From an uncultured Blautia sp. (GTDB lineage Bacteria > Bacillota > Clostridia > Lachnospirales > Lachnospiraceae), in the NCBI GenBank assembly GCA_900541985.1, contig UQLX01000034.1:1-25259 (forward strand): 25,259 nt of DNA, read 5' to 3'. Each line of letters starts with the position of its first letter. Position 1 is the first letter of the stretch. The position numbers and the translations under genes are program-made. A model generated the notes under the pieces. It made no database searches and was not told the DNA's origin. It was given only the letters and a program-made list of their open reading frames with translations. This document shows positions 8,001 through 14,723 of the stretch, in pieces.

Positions 8001-8012
8001 AAACATTAAAAC
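8001..8012. repeat. Target-site duplication, right copy
   Basis: AAACATTAAAAC, identical to 6481-6492. It lies directly outside the right inverted repeat and 10 bp before the galE ribosome-binding site. Confidence 0.8.
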
Positions 8013-8033
8013 AGAGAAAAGGAGAAATGAGCT

Positions 8034-9026
8034 ATGAGTAGCATTTTAGTATTAGGTGGAGGTGGTTATATAGGCTCTCATACTGTGTATGAACTGATTG
8101 ATGCAGGTGAAAATGTTGTAGTTGTTGACAACTTGGAAACAGGATTTCGTAAGGCTGTTCATCCGAAAGCAATATTTTATCAGGGTGATATCCGGAACAG
8201 GGCATTTATAGACTCTGTGTTTGAAAGAGAAGATGTGGATGGAGTGATTCACTTTGCCGCGAATTCCCAGGTTGGTGAAAGCATGATAAATCCACTGAAA
8301 TATTATAATAATAATCTGTGTGGAACAGAGGTTTTGCTGGAAAGTATGGTTGCACATGGCATCAATAAAATCGTATTTTCGTCTACAGCAGCTACATATG
8401 GAGAGCCGGAGCGTATTCCGATTCTTGAGACAGACCGCACATTCCCAACAAATTGCTATGGTGAAACCAAACTCTCCATGGAAAAGATGTTTAAGTGGAC
8501 TGCCAATGCTCATGATTTACGTTTTGTGTCTTTACGGTATTTTAATGCCTGCGGAGCACATCCGAATGGAAAAATTGGAGAGGCCCATAATCCTGAGACG
8601 CATTTGATTCCATTGATTTTACAGGTACCGAATGGGAAAAGGGAGTTCATATCCATATTCGGAAATGATTATGAGACAAAAGATGGTACATGCGTAAGAG
8701 ATTATATTCATGTAAACGACCTTGCACAGGCTCACATTCTTGCTATGGAATATTTAAAAAAAGGGAACGAAAGTAATATTTTCAACCTGGGAAATGGCGT
8801 TGGATTTACAGTGAAAGAAGTTGTGGAGACAGCCAGAAAAGTAACCGGACATCCGATTCCGGCAAAGGAAGAACCTAGAAGAGCGGGAGATCCGTCAACA
8901 CTGATCGCATCCAGTGATAAAGCAAAAGAAATTCTTGGATGGAAACCAAAATTTGATGATCTGGAGACGATTATTACAACAGCATGGAATTGGCATAAAA
9001 ATCATCCGAATGGTTATGAAGCATAA
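8034..9026 (+). CDS. galE: UDP-glucose 4-epimerase
   Basis: Cytoplasmic short-chain dehydrogenase/reductase-type enzyme that interconverts UDP-galactose and UDP-glucose, closing the Leloir cycle. The N-terminal NAD-binding Rossmann motif GGGGYIGSH gives GxxGxxG at residues 8-14. The catalytic YGETK has Tyr142 and Lys146 in the YxxxK spacing, and FSSTAATYG supplies the upstream Ser/Thr. Length (330) is normal. ATG at 8034 has AAAGGAG 9 nt upstream; another ATG at 8027 is out of frame. galT follows after 20 bp. An IS lies directly upstream, so transcription must read through the IS or start at a promoter in its right end. I see only a very weak candidate there (TTAACA 7948-7953, 17 bp, TATGCA 7971-7976). 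Confidence 0.95.
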   Translation: MSSILVLGGGGYIGSHTVYELIDAGENVVVVDNLETGFRKAVHPKAIFYQGDIRNRAFIDSVFEREDVDGVIHFAANSQVGESMINPLKYYNNNLCGTEVLLESMVAHGINKIVFSSTAATYGEPERIPILETDRTFPTNCYGETKLSMEKMFKWTANAHDLRFVSLRYFNACGAHPNGKIGEAHNPETHLIPLILQVPNGKREFISIFGNDYETKDGTCVRDYIHVNDLAQAHILAMEYLKKGNESNIFNLGNGVGFTVKEVVETARKVTGHPIPAKEEPRRAGDPSTLIASSDKAKEILGWKPKFDDLETIITTAWNWHKNHPNGYEA

Positions 9027-9046
9027 TATAAGGGGAGAAAAGTAAA

Positions 9047-10537
9047 ATGATTGATCAGGTAATTTCAGAACTGGTAACATATGGACTGCAAAACGGACTG
9101 ATAGAAAATGAAGATAAAGTGTATGTAACAAATAGCCTATTGGAACTGTTTAAACAACAGGATTATCAAGAAACGATAGAATCTGCAGAACCAAGAGAAC
9201 TGCACTTCATTTTGGAAGATATGCTTGCATTTGCACAGTCACAGAGAATTTTAGAAGATGATACGGTGACTATGAGAGATCTTTTCGACACAAAGATTAT
9301 GGGTACTTTAACACCGGCTCCGTCGGTGGTTAGAAGAATTTTTAAAGAAAAATATCAGGAATCTCCAAAAGCGGCAACTGATTTTTATTACCATTTTAGC
9401 CAGGCAACTAACTATATTCGCACAGACCGGATTGTAAAAGATGAAAAGTGGATAACAGATACAGAATTTGGTCCGATGGATATCACAATTAACTTGTCAA
9501 AACCAGAAAAAGATCCAAGAGATATTGCAAAAGCTGGTGCTGCAAAGAAATTAGGATATCCGGCATGTCTGTTATGTAGGGAGAACGAGGGATATGCAGG
9601 TCATATTTCACATCCTGCAAGACAAAATCACAGGATTATACCAGTAATCTTATGCGGAGAACAGTATTATATGCAGTATTCACCATATGTATATTACAAT
9701 GAACACTGCATTATATTTAATGAAAAACATATTCCGATGGCGATTAACCGGATGACTTTTGATAAGCTCCTTGATTTTGTTAAGCAGTTTCCACATTATA
9801 CGGCAGGTTCCAATGCGGATCTTTCAATCGTAGGAGGCTCTATTTTGAGTCATGACCATTTTCAGGGTGGTGGTTATGTCTTTGCTATGGCAAAAGCACC
9901 TTATGAAATGGAATTTGAATTAGAGGGATATCCGGATGTACATGCAGGAATTGTAAAGTGGCCGATGTCAGTAATCCGTCTGCAGGGGAGAACAACGGAG
10001 AGTATAGTAGAGGCTGCGGATCATATTCTTATGAAATGGCGTGGCTATTCAGAGCCAGAAGCTGGTATTTTCAGTGAGACAGATGGTATTCCACATAATA
10101 CGATTACGCCGATTGCAAGGATGCGAGGGGATCTGTACGAACTGGATCTGGTTCTGCGTAATAATATCACAACCGAGGATTATCCTCTGGGACTCTTTCA
10201 TCCACATGCCGAGTATCACCATATTAAGAAAGAAAATATTGGATTGATCGAGGTCATGGGATTGGCGGTATTACCTGCCAGACTGAAAAAAGAAATGGCA
10301 GAACTGGAGCAGGCAATTCTGAATCATGAAGACCTGAGACAGAATGCGACTATGGCCGCCCATGCTGACTGGGCAGAGAAATGGATGCCGAAGTATGAGA
10401 TTACAGACAGCAACATTCATTCTATCGTACAGAAAGAAATTGGAATTGTATTTACGAAAGTTCTGGAGGATGCAGGAGTATATAAAAGAACGATAGAAGG
10501 GAAAAATGCATTCAAAAGATTTATTGACAGTTTATAA
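9047..10537 (+). CDS. galT: UDP-glucose:galactose-1-phosphate uridylyltransferase, class II
   Basis: Transfers UMP from UDP-glucose to galactose-1-phosphate. The 496-residue length and the motif pattern fit the Firmicute class II GalT rather than the ~350-residue E. coli type. CRENEGYAGH and HPARQNHRII are near residues 175-195. SILSHDHFQGG is at about 265-275 with His269-Asp270-His271, the conserved His motif of the family. HPHAEYHHIKKENIGLIEVMG is near 385-405. ATG at 9047 has AAGGGGAG upstream, and the gene is translationally close to galE (20 bp). It ends at the minus-strand terminator of the small divergent unit; no + strand terminator with a T-run is visible right after it. Confidence 0.94.
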   Translation: MIDQVISELVTYGLQNGLIENEDKVYVTNSLLELFKQQDYQETIESAEPRELHFILEDMLAFAQSQRILEDDTVTMRDLFDTKIMGTLTPAPSVVRRIFKEKYQESPKAATDFYYHFSQATNYIRTDRIVKDEKWITDTEFGPMDITINLSKPEKDPRDIAKAGAAKKLGYPACLLCRENEGYAGHISHPARQNHRIIPVILCGEQYYMQYSPYVYYNEHCIIFNEKHIPMAINRMTFDKLLDFVKQFPHYTAGSNADLSIVGGSILSHDHFQGGGYVFAMAKAPYEMEFELEGYPDVHAGIVKWPMSVIRLQGRTTESIVEAADHILMKWRGYSEPEAGIFSETDGIPHNTITPIARMRGDLYELDLVLRNNITTEDYPLGLFHPHAEYHHIKKENIGLIEVMGLAVLPARLKKEMAELEQAILNHEDLRQNATMAAHADWAEKWMPKYEITDSNIHSIVQKEIGIVFTKVLEDAGVYKRTIEGKNAFKRFIDSL

Positions 10538-10571
10538 AAAAAGGACCACTTCATTTTTGTGAAATGGTCTT
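10536..10571 (-). terminator. Rho-independent terminator of the minus-strand small unit
   Basis: On the minus strand GACCATTTCA (10569-10560) pairs with TGAAGTGGTC (10553-10544) over a CAAAAA loop, and a run of seven T follows. One pair is G-U in the minus-strand RNA but would be a C-A mismatch in the plus-strand RNA, and the T-run exists only on the minus strand. It therefore terminates leftward transcription towards galT. Confidence 0.75.
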
Positions 10572-10601
10572 CAGAAAAATATTGAGTTTTCACAAAACAG
10601 T

Positions 10602-10661
10602 CCTTTTAGTATTTATACATGGTATGGATGTTCAAAATATTCAGCATAGAATACTAAAAGG
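10602..10661. repeat. Perfect 12-bp inverted repeat
   Basis: CCTTTTAGTATT (10602-10613) and AATACTAAAAGG (10650-10661) are exact reverse complements, 36 bp apart. The second arm is inside the small minus-strand ORF and the first touches its stop codon, so the 3' half of that message could fold into a long stem. The role is unknown. Confidence 0.65.
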
Positions 10662-10690
10662 TTATTCAGATATTTTTTTAAGTTGCTCAT
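10613..10690 (-). CDS. Small ORF, 25 residues, function unknown
   Basis: ATG at 10690 (minus strand) is preceded by a perfect AAAGGAGG (10699-10706) at 8-nt spacing. The ORF begins MSNLKKYLNN, has a hydrophobic LLVF core and ends EYFEHPYHV before TAA. A TTGACA promoter lies upstream and a strand-specific terminator downstream, so the whole unit is about 200 bp and self-contained. It is divergent from the AraC-type gene. The peptide is partly basic at the start and aromatic/acidic at the end, with no signal peptide or clear membrane span. I do not recognise a family. Options are a small regulatory protein, a peptide for the AraC protein, a leader within a regulatory RNA, or the remnant of a lost gene. 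Signals for expression are strong; biological function is open. Confidence 0.55.
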   Translation of the reverse strand: MSNLKKYLNNLLVFYAEYFEHPYHV

Positions 10691-10722
10691 TTGCGATTCC
10701 TCCTTTCCTTGTTTACAAGTTG

Positions 10723-10756
10723 ATTATAGGATAAATGAAAAAGGATTGCTTGTCAA
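10723..10756 (-). promoter_or_regulatory. Promoter of the small minus-strand unit
   Basis: Minus-strand TTGACA (10756-10751) is a consensus -35. Seventeen bases further lies TATCCT (10733-10728), overlapping by one base a perfect TATAAT (10728-10723) that is 22 bp from the -35. Either could serve as the -10. The Shine-Dalgarno follows about 17 bp later. Confidence 0.6.
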
Positions 10757-10774
10757 ATAGAAAGAAGATATAGA
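10746..10774 (+). promoter_or_regulatory. Candidate promoter of the AraC-family gene
   Basis: TTGCTT (10746-10751), 17 bp, TATAGA (10769-10774), then AAGAGGAG before the ATG at 10800. Its -35 abuts and shares base 10751 with the -35 of the divergent small unit. A TGTC (10751-10754)/GACA (10773-10776) inverted pair spans the site. The promoter match is moderate. Confidence 0.45.
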
Positions 10775-10799
10775 CAAATGTTGCAAAGAGGAGTATTTC

Positions 10800-11600
10800 A
10801 TGCAGTTAAAATATGTTGACACAAAAGAGGAAATCATAGCGGTAAATAAAAAGTCAAAACATATTGAACCACATCTTCATAATGCATTGGAGATTGTTTG
10901 TGTAACAAGTGGAACATTAGAGCTGGGTGTCGGACAGGAACTTTACCATATGGAAAAAGGAGATATAGGCTTTGTATTTCCGGATATCATTCATCACTAT
11001 CAGGTGCTGACACCAGATGAAAATAAAGCGACTTATCTGATTGCATCGCCATTTACGATTGGAAAATTTGCAGATATCATGCAATCTATGGCTCCTGAAT
11101 ATCCCGTTGTCATGGCTGAAAAGGTTGAACCTGAGGTATACAGAGTTATAAATGCAATTTTAAAGACAAAACAGTCTGATATTACTGTTGCACAGGCGTA
11201 TCTTCAAATTGTGTTGGCACGTTGCATAGGAAAACTGAATCTGGTAGAGAAGAGTCATGTGGGGAGCAATGATCTTATTTACCAGACAGTTTCCTATATA
11301 TCAGCAAATTTTAAAAAAAAGCTTTCATTGGATGACATGGCAAGAGATCTGGGAGTGGGCAAATATGTCTTATCCAGACTCTTTTCTAAAACTTTCCATA
11401 GAAATTTCAACCAGTATCTTAACGATGCAAGGCTGAATTATGCATGTCATCGTTTGGAAAATACGAGTGATTCTATTACTAACATTTGCTTGGATAGTGG
11501 ATTTGAAAGCCAGAGAACATTTAACCGGGTATTTAAGGAAAGATACAAAATATCGCCGAGTGACTACCGAAATACATGTGTGAAAGATATGTTGTCATAA
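10800..11600 (+). CDS. AraC-family transcriptional regulator
   Basis: 266 residues. The N-terminal half is cupin-like (HIEPHLHNALEIVCVTSGTLELGVG near 20-45, typical of the sugar-sensing AraC arm, then HHMEKGD-like YHMEKGDIGFVFPDIIHHY). The C-terminal ~100 residues hold the two helix-turn-helix motifs: LDDMARDLGVGKYVLSRLFSKTF, and ITNICLDSGFESQRTFNRVFKERYKISPSDYR, the AraC signature. ATG at 10800 follows AGAGGAG. The position right after galT suggests it controls the lacZ-gal operon in response to a sugar, and the repeats upstream of lacZ are a possible target. That link is inference. It is transcribed away from the small minus-strand unit, with overlapping promoters. Confidence 0.9.
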   Translation: MQLKYVDTKEEIIAVNKKSKHIEPHLHNALEIVCVTSGTLELGVGQELYHMEKGDIGFVFPDIIHHYQVLTPDENKATYLIASPFTIGKFADIMQSMAPEYPVVMAEKVEPEVYRVINAILKTKQSDITVAQAYLQIVLARCIGKLNLVEKSHVGSNDLIYQTVSYISANFKKKLSLDDMARDLGVGKYVLSRLFSKTFHRNFNQYLNDARLNYACHRLENTSDSITNICLDSGFESQRTFNRVFKERYKISPSDYRNTCVKDMLS

Positions 11601-11619
11601 AACGTTCTGTTGATAGGAA

Positions 11620-11675
11620 AATTTACGTCGATTTCACATCTTTATGTATTTGAATTTACGTGTGAATGATACAAT
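11620..11675 (+). promoter_or_regulatory. Promoter region of the HAD phosphatase with a direct repeat
   Basis: AATTTACGT occurs at 11620-11628 and 11653-11661, 33 bp apart. TTCACA (11633-11638) and TGTGAA (11661-11666) form an inverted pair. TGATACAAT (11667-11675) is an extended -10 with no good -35, which predicts transcription starting near 11682. Confidence 0.45.
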
Positions 11676-11763
11676 GCTAAAATGGTCGTAAAAAATAAAA
11701 TTCTCAGAGATGAAAGAACAGAGTGTGTTCCAAATAACCAAGAAAGGCAGGACATATACGAAT

Positions 11764-12570
11764 ATGAGAAATTCCATAATTGATTTTAATGAGAAAAAAG
11801 GTTTCATCTGTGATATGGATGGTGTGATTTATCATGGTAATCAGATATTGCCAGGTGTTCCAGAATTTATTCAGTGGTTACATGATGAAAAGAAAGAATA
11901 TTTATTTCTGACGAATAATAGTGGGTATACACCACGGGAATTGAATCAGAAACTGGCCAGGATGGGACTTGATGTGCCGGAAGAACACTTTTACACCAGT
12001 GCATTGGCCACAGCTGCTTTTCTAAAAGAACAGGCGGCAGGCTGTTCGGCATTTGTGATTGGAGAGGCAGGTCTGTTAAATGCACTTTATGATGTAGGCA
12101 TTACAATGAATGATGTAAATCCGGATTATGTTGTTGTGGGAGAGGGACGTTCCTATTCGTTGGATACATTGACGAAAGCAACGAATCTGGTTCTAAAGGG
12201 GGCAAAGTTGATTGGAGCAAATTCGGATGTTTCAGGACCAATCGAGAATGGTATTGCTCCTGCTTGCCGTGCATTGATTGCACCCATAGAAATGGCAACA
12301 GATACACAGGCTTATTTTTGTGGAAAACCCAATCCACTGATGATGCGAACCGGTTTAAATATGCTTGGATGTCACTCCGCAGAAGCAGTGATGGTTGGAG
12401 ATCGTATGGACACAGATGTGATTTCGGGAATGGAAAGTGGTATGTCTACAGTACTGGTTCTCTCTGGGTGTTCAACAAAGGACACACTCAAAACTTATGC
12501 TTATCGTCCAACTATGGTTTTGAATGGTGTGGGGGATATTGCTACAATGGCAAGAGCAAAAGCAGAATAA
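11764..12570 (+). CDS. HAD-superfamily phosphatase, NagD-like (subfamily IIA)
   Basis: 268 residues. FICDMDGVIYHG supplies motif I with nucleophile Asp17 and Asp19. LTNNSGYTPREL (about 50-61) is motif II and the TNN signature of the IIA/NagD group. FCGKPNPLMM holds the motif III Lys, and VMVGDRMDTDVISG holds the motif IV acidic pair. Such enzymes dephosphorylate small phosphate esters such as sugar phosphates or nucleotides. Beside a galactose operon it could limit sugar-phosphate build-up, but this is inference. An upstream in-frame ATG at 11710 would add 18 unconserved residues and has no good ribosome site; 11764 has AAGGCAGGA about 13 nt upstream and starts just before the domain. It has its own likely promoter. 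Confidence 0.85.
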   Translation: MRNSIIDFNEKKGFICDMDGVIYHGNQILPGVPEFIQWLHDEKKEYLFLTNNSGYTPRELNQKLARMGLDVPEEHFYTSALATAAFLKEQAAGCSAFVIGEAGLLNALYDVGITMNDVNPDYVVVGEGRSYSLDTLTKATNLVLKGAKLIGANSDVSGPIENGIAPACRALIAPIEMATDTQAYFCGKPNPLMMRTGLNMLGCHSAEAVMVGDRMDTDVISGMESGMSTVLVLSGCSTKDTLKTYAYRPTMVLNGVGDIATMARAKAE

Positions 12571-12607
12571 CACAGATAATTGGAAATGTTGTAAGTAAGA
12601 TGTGATA

Positions 12608-13460
12608 TTGTCAATATTAGTTTACACTTTTTTCTCAAGAATGATCGACCTTATGCTACCTCCTGCAGTGAAGCATAGTATTGCTGTCTTTTAACCATTG
12701 GAGGTAACCCACCGTTAGCAGAGCAGATCCTACGGTTATTCCAATAACTGATGAAGTATCTCCAAATGAGAGTTTTTAACCGTTCTACTGTCATTGATGT
12801 GGTGTCATAACGTCCGTAAAGTAATTCTTCTTTAAATCGTGCCCACATGCTTTCACATCTGGCATTATCATGGCATCTGCCACCGGCACGATTCATGCTC
12901 TGAAAAATACCATATTTGTTGATAGCTTTACGATACTGCTCACTTGTATATTGTGTTCCCCTGTCACTGTGAAGAATCGCTCCTCGAAGCATAGGATATG
13001 CCTTACAGGCATTATCTAAAGTCTGTTCGCAAAGAGATGCTTTCATTTTTGTATCCATGGCAAGTCCCAACACTGCTAAATCATAGCAGTCAAAGATAGC
13101 TGAAACATACAGTTTCCCATCGGAAGCCTTTATTTCTGTCATATCGGTAATGCATTTCTCAAGAGGCTTATCAGCTTTTGTAATACCATTAGGCTTGCGT
13201 TTGGGTTTATGATTAAGGCCAATTTCTTCCATGACACGATAAACAGTTCTCTCGCCGGGAATATGCACTCCTTCAGGCAGTTTGAGCTGTAACGCCTGAT
13301 ACATACGAATTCTTCCGTATGTATCATTGCATTCATCTTCGCTGACAATATCAAGCATTGCATCTGCCAGTGCTTGATATTTCCACGGAGCATCCTTTGA
13401 TTTTAGGTATTTGTTAAATGCCTGTCTTGAAACATTCAAATTGTATCAATTTGATTACGC
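12608..13460 (-). mobile_element. Partial IS3-family insertion sequence
   Basis: The 3' part of an IS3-family element on the minus strand: complete-looking OrfB plus about 40 bp of 3' flank. A sequence starting TGTCAATATTAGTTTACAC (12608 onward) resembles an IS3-type terminal repeat, but no inverted partner is found beyond 13440 and OrfA is absent. The right side appears to have been lost at the junction with a group II intron relic. Both boundaries are approximate. Confidence 0.6.
12651..13439 (-). pseudogene. IS3-family transposase OrfB, without OrfA
   Basis: 262 codons with the retroviral-integrase-type DDE core: TDMTEI (first Asp), ILHSDRGTQYTS (second Asp), CESMWARFKEELL (Glu), and the C-terminal YISYWNNRR-like YFISYWNNRRICSANGG. 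The N-terminal NVSRQAFNKYL helix and the GERTVYRVMEEIGL region are present. The only start is TTG at 13439, with an in-frame stop three codons upstream. OrfA, normally fused by -1 frameshift, is missing. Related proteins that I recall carry about 17 extra residues between GITKAD and KPLEK, so a small internal deletion is possible. The catalytic residues are intact, but without OrfA and both ends it is probably inactive. Confidence 0.8.
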
Positions 13461-13462
13461 AA

Positions 13463-13507
13463 TATGGTGTGAGAGGACGGCGGTTAATCACCGCCTCCTA
13501 CTCGATT
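13463..13507 (+). ncRNA. Group II intron 3'-end relic (domain VI)
   Basis: Positions 13471-13503 fold as GAG-AGGA / TCCT-CTC outer stem and GGCGGT/ACCGCC inner stem, over a TAATC loop. A single A (13500) is bulged between TCCT and CTC. A bulged A seven bases before the likely intron end (CTCGATT, ending at 13507) is the defining feature of domain VI, the branch-point helix. The preceding ATATGGTGT resembles the last bases of a domain V 3' strand. No domain V 5' strand, maturase or other domains are present, so only the 3' tip survives beside the truncated IS3. Confidence 0.65.
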
Positions 13508-13572
13508 AACAACATCCTTAAAAATATCTGCAAAAACCCCAGTATGAAAATGAAAAAAAACTGTGAACAGAG

Positions 13573-13601
13573 TTGGCAGAAATATTTTCGTCTGCTACAA
13601 T
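13573..13601 (+). promoter_or_regulatory. Sigma-70-type promoter of the Rpn-like gene
   Basis: TTGGCA (13573-13578), exactly 17 bp, TACAAT (13596-13601): five of six matches in each box. Transcription would begin near 13608. That rules out the upstream GTG at 13563 and supports the ATG at 13635. Confidence 0.7.
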
Positions 13602-13634
13602 AAGGTTGAAAATATTATAAAGGTGGTGGTATAT

Positions 13635-14648
13635 ATGGAGAAAACCAGTATAAAAACAAATACCACTACAAAAGATAAAGCAGGATTTACTTCCGCAGAA
13701 CTTGAGGAAAAATTCCTGAAAATTGCAAAACATACTACCAAAGATAGTGTGTTCCGAGATTTGTTTGGGAATACAAAATATCTTTTGGAACTGTATCAGA
13801 TTCTCCATCCGGAAGATGCGGACGTCAAAGAAGAAGACTTGAATATTGTAACTATCAAAAATGTGCTTCTTGATCAGATGTACAATGATCTGGGCTTTCG
13901 CGTAAGAGACAGATTGGTGATTCTGGTAGAGGCACAGAGTACCTGGTCGCTGAATATTCTGGTGAGAAGCTTCTTATATTTAGCTCAGACATGGCAGGAG
14001 TACATACAGGAAACCCGGCAGAATGTGTATAAAAGTAAAAAAATTGTCATTCCAAAGCCGGAATTGTATGTGATTTATACCGGGAGCAGGAAGAATGTTC
14101 CAGAATGGATCTTTCTTTCGGAAGAGTTTTTTGGAGGGGAATCAAAATTCGCAGATTTGGGAATTCGAGTTTTGTCCTGTGGGACAGAAGGGGATATTAT
14201 TGATCAATACATAAGATTTACCAGAATCTTTAATGATCAGGTGAAAATTTTTGGATACACCAGAAAAGCAGTTATGGAGACCATAAGTATTTGTAAAAAC
14301 AGGAATTTATTAAAAGAATATCTGGAATCCAGGGAAAAGGAGGTTGTAGATATTATGTCTTTTTTGTTTGATGATGAGTACATTATGAGATTATATGTGG
14401 AAGACAAGGTTCAGGAGGCAAGAGAGGAAGCGGAAAAAGAATTAAAGGAAGCTGCGAAGGAAGCTGCGAAGGAAGCCGCGAAGGAAGCTGCGAAGAAAGC
14501 GGTGGAGGAAGCAAAAAGAAAAAACATGGAAGTGGCACAGAGGCTTTTTTCAATGGGCATGGAAGTGCAGAAGATATCAGAGGTTATTGATGTGGAACCT
14601 TCTCAGGTGGAAGAATGGATCAGAGAAGTTCAGAACGAAAAACATTAA
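13635..14648 (+). CDS. Rpn-family recombination-promoting nuclease / putative transposase (PD-(D/E)XK)
   Basis: 337 residues. The N-terminal half shows the nuclease core: KDSVFRDLFGN near 37-46, then YNDLGFRVRDRLVILVEAQSTWSLNI (83-108), where Asp85 and Glu99-x-Gln101 fit the PD-(D/E)XK pattern as it occurs in this family (usually VEHQS/VEAQS). The middle carries the family's YVIYTG and conserved helices. The C-terminus is a long charged helix containing (EAAK)4, then a small helix-turn-helix-like end (AQRLFSMGMEVQKISEVIDVEPSQVEEWI). Rpn proteins of E. coli are DNA endonucleases that promote RecA-independent recombination; these genes are often multicopy and annotated as transposases, with no terminal repeats. 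ATG 13635 has AAGGTGGTGG upstream. It is monocistronic, in a mobile-element patch. Confidence 0.8.
   Translation: MEKTSIKTNTTTKDKAGFTSAELEEKFLKIAKHTTKDSVFRDLFGNTKYLLELYQILHPEDADVKEEDLNIVTIKNVLLDQMYNDLGFRVRDRLVILVEAQSTWSLNILVRSFLYLAQTWQEYIQETRQNVYKSKKIVIPKPELYVIYTGSRKNVPEWIFLSEEFFGGESKFADLGIRVLSCGTEGDIIDQYIRFTRIFNDQVKIFGYTRKAVMETISICKNRNLLKEYLESREKEVVDIMSFLFDDEYIMRLYVEDKVQEAREEAEKELKEAAKEAAKEAAKEAAKKAVEEAKRKNMEVAQRLFSMGMEVQKISEVIDVEPSQVEEWIREVQNEKH
14448..14495 (+). repeat. Four tandem copies of a 12-bp repeat encoding EAAK
   Basis: GAAGCTGCGAAG is repeated at 14448, 14460, 14472 (one T-to-C change) and 14484. It encodes (EAAK)4 at residues 272-287 of the Rpn-like protein. The near-perfect DNA identity suggests recent slippage. 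Copy-number change would keep the frame and lengthen or shorten a rigid helix. Confidence 0.85.
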
Positions 14649-14670
14649 AAATAGAAACTCAGTAAAAAGG

Positions 14671-14704
14671 ATCCCTCGGTTCTGTATGAGCAGTGCCGGG
14701 GGAT
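14671..14704 (+). other. Intergenic hairpin between the Rpn-like gene and sbcD
   Basis: ATCCCTCGG (14671-14679) and CCGGGGGAT (14696-14704) pair over nine positions with one G-U, around a 16-nt loop. No T-run follows, so termination is not assured. It ends 19 nt before the sbcD start and might affect sbcD leader structure. Confidence 0.35.
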
Positions 14705-14723
14705 TCGGCATACAGGAGGCGGT

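Noticed and set aside
10538..10600. Terminator for galT on the + strand
   Set aside because: The hairpin there has a C-A mismatch in + strand RNA and no T-run after it. All features favour the minus strand.
13563..13634. GTG at 13563 as start of the Rpn-like protein
   Set aside because: It lies upstream of a good promoter (13573-13601), so it would not be on the transcript. ATG 13635 has a strong ribosome site.
14448..14495. Short tandem repeat as a CRISPR-like array
   Set aside because: The units are directly adjacent with no spacers and encode an in-frame EAAK helix.
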